8,423 nucleotides of DNA from Thermoplasmata archaeon (GTDB lineage: Archaea > Thermoplasmatota > Thermoplasmata > Thermoplasmatales > Thermoplasmataceae), in contig JAKAYK010000040.1 in assembly GCA_021826765.1 (NCBI GenBank), positions 1-8,423 on the forward strand, read 5' to 3'. The notes under the pieces were generated by a model. It had not been told where the DNA came from. It did no database searches and saw nothing but the letters and a program-made list of their open reading frames with translations. The first letter of the stretch is position 1. Each line of letters opens with the position of its first letter. The position numbers and the translations under genes were made by a program. Positions 4,677 to 8,423 of this stretch are shown piece after piece.

Positions 4677-6866
4677 ATGGGAGGAGAAAACATTTCTCAA
4701 AACAAGAATGGGAAAACAGGAATGGATCTTCATGTTTGGTGGCCAGACAGGATTGATCTTGGCATATTACGCCAGAATGCAGAAAAATCCAATCCCATGG
4801 ACAAAGATTTTGATTACAGGAAGGAATTCCAGAGCCTTGACCTGAAATCAGTTAAGAAAGACATTGGTAATATCATGACAACCTCCCAGGACTGGTGGCC
4901 AGCAGATTTTGGAAATTATGGCCCTCTTTTCATAAGGATGGCCTGGCACGCCGCGGGCACATACAGAGTAGGCGACGGGAGAGGAGGGGCAGGTACTGCA
5001 CAGCAGAGATTTGCACCTGTCAACAGCTGGCCCGACAATATTCTCCTGGACAGAGCGAGGCGACTTTTGTGGCCAGTGAAGCAGAAATATGGCAGGAAGA
5101 TTTCCTGGGGAGATCTGATGATCCTTGCTGGCAACGTGGCCCTTGAGAACATGGGTTTCAAAACTTTCGGATATGCAGGGGGCAGGGAGGACGTTTACGA
5201 ACCTGATCAATCAGTTTACTGGGGATCTGAGGGACAGTGGCTCGGAGACAGCCGTTATACAGGGGATAGGGATTTGGAGAAGCCTCTGGCCGCAGTTCAA
5301 ATGGGCCTCATATATGTGAATCCTGAAGGCCCCAACGGAAAACCCGATCCGGTTGCTGCTGCAAGAGATATCAGGGAAACTTTCTCCAGGATGTCGATGA
5401 ATGATGAAGAAACAGTAGCTCTTATTGCAGGGGGACACAGTTTCGGCAAAACTCACGGTGCCGGACCCACCTCGCATGTTGGACCGGAACCGGAGGCTGC
5501 CCCGATTGAAGACCAGGGGATAGGATGGAAAAGTACTTACAGATCCGGAAAGGGAAATGACACAATCGGAGGTGGACCGGAGGTAATCTGGACATCAACT
5601 CCCACCAAATGGAGCAATGATTTCCTTGAAAACCTGTTTGAATTTGAGTGGGAACTTGCAAAGAGCCCTGCAGGAGCATATCAATTTGTTCCTAAGGGAG
5701 GGGCAGGCGATAGAGATGTGCCTGATCCCCACGATATCAATAAAAGACGGGCCCCGGCAATGCTGGTGACTGATCTTTCCTTAAGGATGGATCCTGTCTA
5801 CGAGAAGATATCAAGGAGATTCCTTGAGCACCCTGATGAATTCCAGAAAGCATTTGCCAGAGCTTGGTTTAAACTTACGCACCGTGACCTGGGTCCGCGT
5901 TCGAGATATCTTGGAAAAGAAGTCCCCAAGGAGGTTATGATCTGGCAGGACCCAATTCCAGAGGCTAACCATGGGCTGGTGGATCAGAAAGACGTAGAGA
6001 TGCTGAAGCATTCAGTGATGAAATCCGGACTGAGAATTCGGGAACTTGTCTACACCGCATGGTCATCTGCCTCAACCTTCAGGGGAAGTGACAAGAGAGG
6101 TGGTGCAAACGGCTCCAGAATTAGGCTAGAACCCCAGAAAAGTTGGAAATGCAATGAACCGGCCCAGTTGGATAAAGTACTGAAGGTTCTGGAAAGAATA
6201 AGAGATGACTTCAATTCAGGGGCGGGTGGTGACAAGAAAATATCTCTTGCTGATCTAATAGTCCTGGCCGGAAATGCTGCGGTTGAAAAAGCTGCCATGG
6301 ACGCGGGCCACGAGTTAAAAATTCCTTTTTCGCCTGGGAGGACAGATGCTCTGCAGGAACAGACCGATCCAGCATTCGTCGCAAACCTTGAACCCAATGC
6401 AGATGGTTTCAGGAACTATAACTCGGGTTCAAGCAAAATAAAGGAGGAATTTCTTCTTGTTGACAGGGCCCAGCTTTTAACCCTGTCTGTGCCTGAAATG
6501 ACAGTCCTTGTTGGCGGACTTAGAGTACTGGATGCCAATCATGGACACTCTCAGTGTGGTGTTTTAACAGATCGCCCAGAGGTTCTGACTAACGATTTCT
6601 TTGTAAATCTGCTTGATATGGGAATCGTCTGGAAACCTAAAGATGAAAAGCAAACTATTTTCGAGGGCTCGGATGCAAAAACAGGCAAGCCCAGATGGAA
6701 CGCCTCCCGCGTGGATCTTATTTTTGGTTCCCATTCTGAGCTGCGTGCCGTGGCCGAGGTATACGGGAGCAATGATGGGAAGGAAAAATTTGTCAGGGAC
6801 TTTGCTGCTGCCTGGTCTAAAGTAATGAACCTCGATAGGTTTGACCTTTCCTTCCAAGTTTCTTGA
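4677..6866 (+). CDS. katG: Catalase-peroxidase KatG
   Basis: A complete 729-residue bifunctional heme enzyme that disproportionates hydrogen peroxide and has peroxidase activity; it is cytoplasmic and protects against oxidative stress. Catalytic residues are intact (M. tuberculosis numbers in brackets): distal R87, W90, H91 (104/107/108) in MAWHAAGTYR; D120 (137); the adduct partners W90, Y213 (229) and M239 (255); proximal H254 (270) in GGHSFGKTH; W305 (321); D366 (381); and the mobile R403 (418). Residues to about 430 are the heme domain; the rest is the usual heme-less duplicated domain, ending LDRFDLS. Length is normal. The position matching M. tuberculosis Ser315 is Gly299. An in-frame TGA at 4671-4673 rules out an earlier start. 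The gene is locally much more GC-rich than its neighbours (for example 40 of 60 bases at 5461-5520 versus 22 of 60 at 7501-7560), consistent with transfer, a known pattern for archaeal katG. Confidence 0.97.
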   Translation: MGGENISQNKNGKTGMDLHVWWPDRIDLGILRQNAEKSNPMDKDFDYRKEFQSLDLKSVKKDIGNIMTTSQDWWPADFGNYGPLFIRMAWHAAGTYRVGDGRGGAGTAQQRFAPVNSWPDNILLDRARRLLWPVKQKYGRKISWGDLMILAGNVALENMGFKTFGYAGGREDVYEPDQSVYWGSEGQWLGDSRYTGDRDLEKPLAAVQMGLIYVNPEGPNGKPDPVAAARDIRETFSRMSMNDEETVALIAGGHSFGKTHGAGPTSHVGPEPEAAPIEDQGIGWKSTYRSGKGNDTIGGGPEVIWTSTPTKWSNDFLENLFEFEWELAKSPAGAYQFVPKGGAGDRDVPDPHDINKRRAPAMLVTDLSLRMDPVYEKISRRFLEHPDEFQKAFARAWFKLTHRDLGPRSRYLGKEVPKEVMIWQDPIPEANHGLVDQKDVEMLKHSVMKSGLRIRELVYTAWSSASTFRGSDKRGGANGSRIRLEPQKSWKCNEPAQLDKVLKVLERIRDDFNSGAGGDKKISLADLIVLAGNAAVEKAAMDAGHELKIPFSPGRTDALQEQTDPAFVANLEPNADGFRNYNSGSSKIKEEFLLVDRAQLLTLSVPEMTVLVGGLRVLDANHGHSQCGVLTDRPEVLTNDFFVNLLDMGIVWKPKDEKQTIFEGSDAKTGKPRWNASRVDLIFGSHSELRAVAEVYGSNDGKEKFVRDFAAAWSKVMNLDRFDLSFQVS

Positions 6867-6910
6867 TGCAGTTAAATTTCTGTTCGCTTTCATCCTCTTG
6901 ACAAGTCAAG
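6867..6910. terminator. Convergent katG/ATPase junction with 14-base palindrome
   Basis: Only 39 bases separate the stop codons of katG and the minus-strand ATPase. CTTGACAAGTCAAG (6897-6910) is a perfect palindrome that includes the ATPase stop codon (TGA, 6908-6906). As RNA it folds on either strand into a 5-bp stem with a 4-base loop. T-rich sequence (6875-6898) precedes it on the plus strand. It may stop both transcripts, though no long T-tract follows the stem. Confidence 0.4.
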
Positions 6911-8219
6911 GGGCCTTCCCGTTCACAAATGATAAAGCCCAAATCCAGAATGGGATGTATTGTATTAAAATTCCATTTATTGTTTCTTCCCCTTCATAAT
7001 CGTAAGTTATTATTTTGCCTGTCTTCATCCCAAGACCTCTTGCAGCCTCCACAAGAGCAGAGGTTTCGCGAGACCGGGTATTTAGTGCGGACACTTCGTA
7101 AGATACCTGTATGATCTCCTTGGTTTTACCTCCAAGAATAAAATCCACTTCTTTACCAGATTTTAGCTTGAGATAGTTTATGCTTTCTGTAGCTTCTTTC
7201 TTCCTTGAGAGCTCAATGAAAACTGCGTTTTCCAGGGCCCTTCCCTTATCAATGTCAGAGAAAAGCCGGGAAATGCCAATGTCTATAATATAAGTCTTTG
7301 ATTGCGTAGATATGCGCTTTCTTACACTCTTTTCATATTTCTCAAGCAGACCCACGAGAAAAACTGATTTAGAGTAATCAAGGAAATTCAACAATGTTAC
7401 CCTGCTTATCTTCCTCCCAGTACTTCTGAAATAATTAAGCGACTTTACTGAACTGAAATATGATGCGTAGCTACTGGAAAGGATCTTAAGAAAAATATTT
7501 AATTCTCCCACTTCTCTGATTCCGTATCTTCTCACTATATCCTTGAAGAAAATTGCATCAAAGTAAGATGAAAGTATCTCCAGTTTTCTTGAAACGCTGG
7601 GTGTCATTGCTATTTCTGGAAATGAACCATATTCTAAAAACTCGTTCATTGCCTTAAGAATAGTTCCTTTTTCAATAGAATATTTTTGCAGTTTGTTAAT
7701 TTTCAGGCCCTTTGCGGCAACATACTCTTTGAAAGAGAATGGATAAACAACGTATGTAAGGCTTCTTCCTGCAAGCGAAGTGGCTATTTCGCTACTTAGC
7801 AATTCAGAAGAGGAACCAGTTACTACTAAACGATACTTCCCAGTATCGTATATCTTCCTGACCCATTTATCCCAGTTCTCAACAATCTGTATTTCGTCAA
7901 GAAAAACGTATATCGTCTCATCTGGATTGAACAGTTCCTTATGCGCAATGAGAAGACCATCAAGATCAGAGGCTGTTATTCCAACGAGTCTCTCGTTCTC
8001 AAAATTGACATAAAGAATATTATCCTTCTTAACACCTTTTTGTAAAAGTTCATTCATGCACTGAAACATCACATAGGTTTTTCCAGAGCGTCTTGATCCA
8101 GCAATTGCTGTTATCTTATTTGATTCCAGATCAATTTTTATATCACGTTCTATAAGATCCGATATTTTGTGATCGCCCCAGAGTGTTAAAACGTACTTGA
8201 AATCTTCAACCGTTACCAT
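6906..8219 (-). CDS. Archaeal AAA-type ATPase with DUF4143 domain
   Basis: A 437-residue protein of the widespread archaeal/bacterial ATPase family that joins an AAA_14 P-loop domain to DUF4143. Walker A is GSRRSGKT at 41-48, Walker B IYVFLDEI at 103-110 (D108, E109), and a sensor-like VVTGSSSELLS at 132-142 is followed by SLAGR at 148-152. The linker FFKDIVRRYG (224-233) is a family signature. The C-terminal part has YIIDIGI (310-316), ALENAVFIEL (328-336) and SGKEVDF with IQVSYE (354-375), which resemble a PD-(D/E)xK nuclease fold; the lysine of the last motif is replaced by Ser, so cleavage is doubtful. The cellular role of the family is not established; some members are proposed to act in DNA restructuring or selfish-element functions. 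The start at 8219 fits a TATA-like box about 30 bases upstream. Nearby IS sequence fits an accessory setting. Confidence 0.9.
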   Translation of the reverse strand: MVTVEDFKYVLTLWGDHKISDLIERDIKIDLESNKITAIAGSRRSGKTYVMFQCMNELLQKGVKKDNILYVNFENERLVGITASDLDGLLIAHKELFNPDETIYVFLDEIQIVENWDKWVRKIYDTGKYRLVVTGSSSELLSSEIATSLAGRSLTYVVYPFSFKEYVAAKGLKINKLQKYSIEKGTILKAMNEFLEYGSFPEIAMTPSVSRKLEILSSYFDAIFFKDIVRRYGIREVGELNIFLKILSSSYASYFSSVKSLNYFRSTGRKISRVTLLNFLDYSKSVFLVGLLEKYEKSVRKRISTQSKTYIIDIGISRLFSDIDKGRALENAVFIELSRKKEATESINYLKLKSGKEVDFILGGKTKEIIQVSYEVSALNTRSRETSALVEAARGLGMKTGKIITYDYEGEETINGILIQYIPFWIWALSFVNGKAP

Positions 8220-8223
8220 TATT

Positions 8224-8254
8224 GTATATTATACTGTACATATTCTTATAGTTT
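8224..8254 (-). promoter_or_regulatory. Promoter region of the DUF4143 ATPase
   Basis: On the minus strand AACTATAAG (about 8253-8245) is centred about 30 bases before ATG 8219, suited to a leaderless transcript. Between it and the start lies GTATATTATAC (8224-8234), a perfect 11-base dyad, followed on the plus strand by TGTACA (8235-8240). A symmetrical site overlapping the expected transcription start could be a repressor operator, but AT-rich dyads arise easily by chance. Confidence 0.35.
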
Positions 8255-8297
8255 ATGTTTACTATAGAGGATTCCTAATAACCTCCCAAAAAACATC

Positions 8298-8328
8298 GTA
8301 ACATTTATTCATGAAACACGCATGTTAC
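8298..8328. repeat. 7-bp inverted repeat before the transposase gene
   Basis: GTAACAT (8298-8304) and ATGTTAC (8322-8328) are perfect inverted copies with a 17-base spacer, ending three bases before the transposase ATG. They bracket the TATA-like CATTTATTC (8302-8310), centred about 26 bases before ATG 8332. The arrangement could be an autoregulatory transposase site or a hairpin limiting translation. Confidence 0.45.
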
Positions 8329-8331
8329 TGT

Positions 8332-8423
8332 ATGAGTGGCCTGTTTGATCATGCATTAAGAGAGAAATACAACTCAATGAAGATAAATGATCCATTAGTA
8401 TTCATCAAGAATGCCATAGACTG
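8332..8423 (+). CDS. Transposase N-terminus, probable IS5 family (cut by window end)
   Basis: ATG 8332 opens a frame with no stop to the window end (30 full codons), beginning MSGLFDHALREKYNSM and containing NDPLVFIKNAID, after which the next codon begins TG. The pattern of an N-terminal basic helix, then DPL, a hydrophobic stretch and ID-W, is how many IS5/IS1182-type DDE transposases begin (the DUF772 region); this is pattern memory on a short fragment. The DDE catalytic residues lie outside the window, so whether the gene is intact cannot be told. A TATA-like box 26 bases upstream suggests a leaderless transcript. Confidence 0.55.
   Translation, partial: MSGLFDHALREKYNSMKINDPLVFIKNAID

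Larger units (their letters stand above)
8267..8423 (+). mobile_element. Left end of an insertion sequence (probable IS5 family), partial
   Basis: A transposase-like gene begins at 8332 and continues off the window. The preceding sequence, starting GAGGATTCC at 8267, is a plausible left terminus: many IS5-family elements begin GAG and place their transposase about 60-70 bases inside. TA at 8265-8266 could be part of the target duplication. The right end is outside the window, so neither the boundary nor the duplication can be confirmed. If correct, the element lies about 48 bases upstream of the ATPase start codon, pointing away from it. Confidence 0.5.

Noticed and set aside
4848..6893. Many open frames on the opposite strand and other frames of katG
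   Set aside because: They are shadows of the GC-richer katG coding sequence, which is intact and matches the family end to end.
1..8423. CRISPR array or classical defence/toxin-antitoxin system
   Set aside because: No regularly spaced direct repeats of 24-37 bases, no cas motifs and no paired small toxin/antitoxin frames are visible.

Overview
The window looks like chromosomal DNA of an acidophilic archaeon of the Thermoplasmatales kind (Cuniculiplasma/Ferroplasma/Thermoplasma-like). Arginine is mostly AGG/AGA and isoleucine ATA is common. The intergenic stretches are AT-rich. Several genes have an archaeal TATA-like box centred about 25-30 bases before the start codon and no Shine-Dalgarno site, as expected for leaderless messages. 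The protein families also fit: a sulfide:quinone-reductase-type flavoprotein, a B12-binding/radical SAM protein and an archaeal DUF4143 ATPase. The lineage is inferred from style; no rRNA marker is present.

Layout, left to right. (1) 1-1219, plus strand: an SQR-like flavoprotein with a near-perfect Shine-Dalgarno site, probably the last gene of an operon entering from the left. (2) 1220-1385: a T-rich convergent junction. (3) 1386-4015, minus strand: three separately promoted genes, namely a radical SAM/B12-binding enzyme, a 49-residue Cys/His-rich probable zinc protein, and a four-helix membrane protein resembling a small heme-copper-oxidase subunit I relative that has lost its ligand histidines. 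(4) 4016-4676: 660 bases with no confident gene. It holds a GC-richer, hairpin-rich island at about 4311-4580 that is the least explained part of the window. (5) 4677-6866, plus strand: a complete, apparently active catalase-peroxidase (katG), more GC-rich than its neighbours and possibly horizontally acquired. (6) 6906-8219, minus strand: a DUF4143 ATPase, convergent with katG across a 14-base palindrome. (7) About 8267-8423: the left end of an insertion sequence with the first 30 codons of a probable IS5-type transposase, cut by the window edge.

The genes do not form one pathway. Redox chemistry recurs: SQR passes electrons from sulfide to quinone, KatG removes peroxide, and the membrane protein resembles a respiratory oxidase fragment. 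The katG-to-right-end segment looks like accessory DNA (possible transfer, a DUF4143 ATPase, an IS). I did not find a convincing new multi-gene system. The best candidates for follow-up are the structured island upstream of katG and the degenerate oxidase-like membrane protein.
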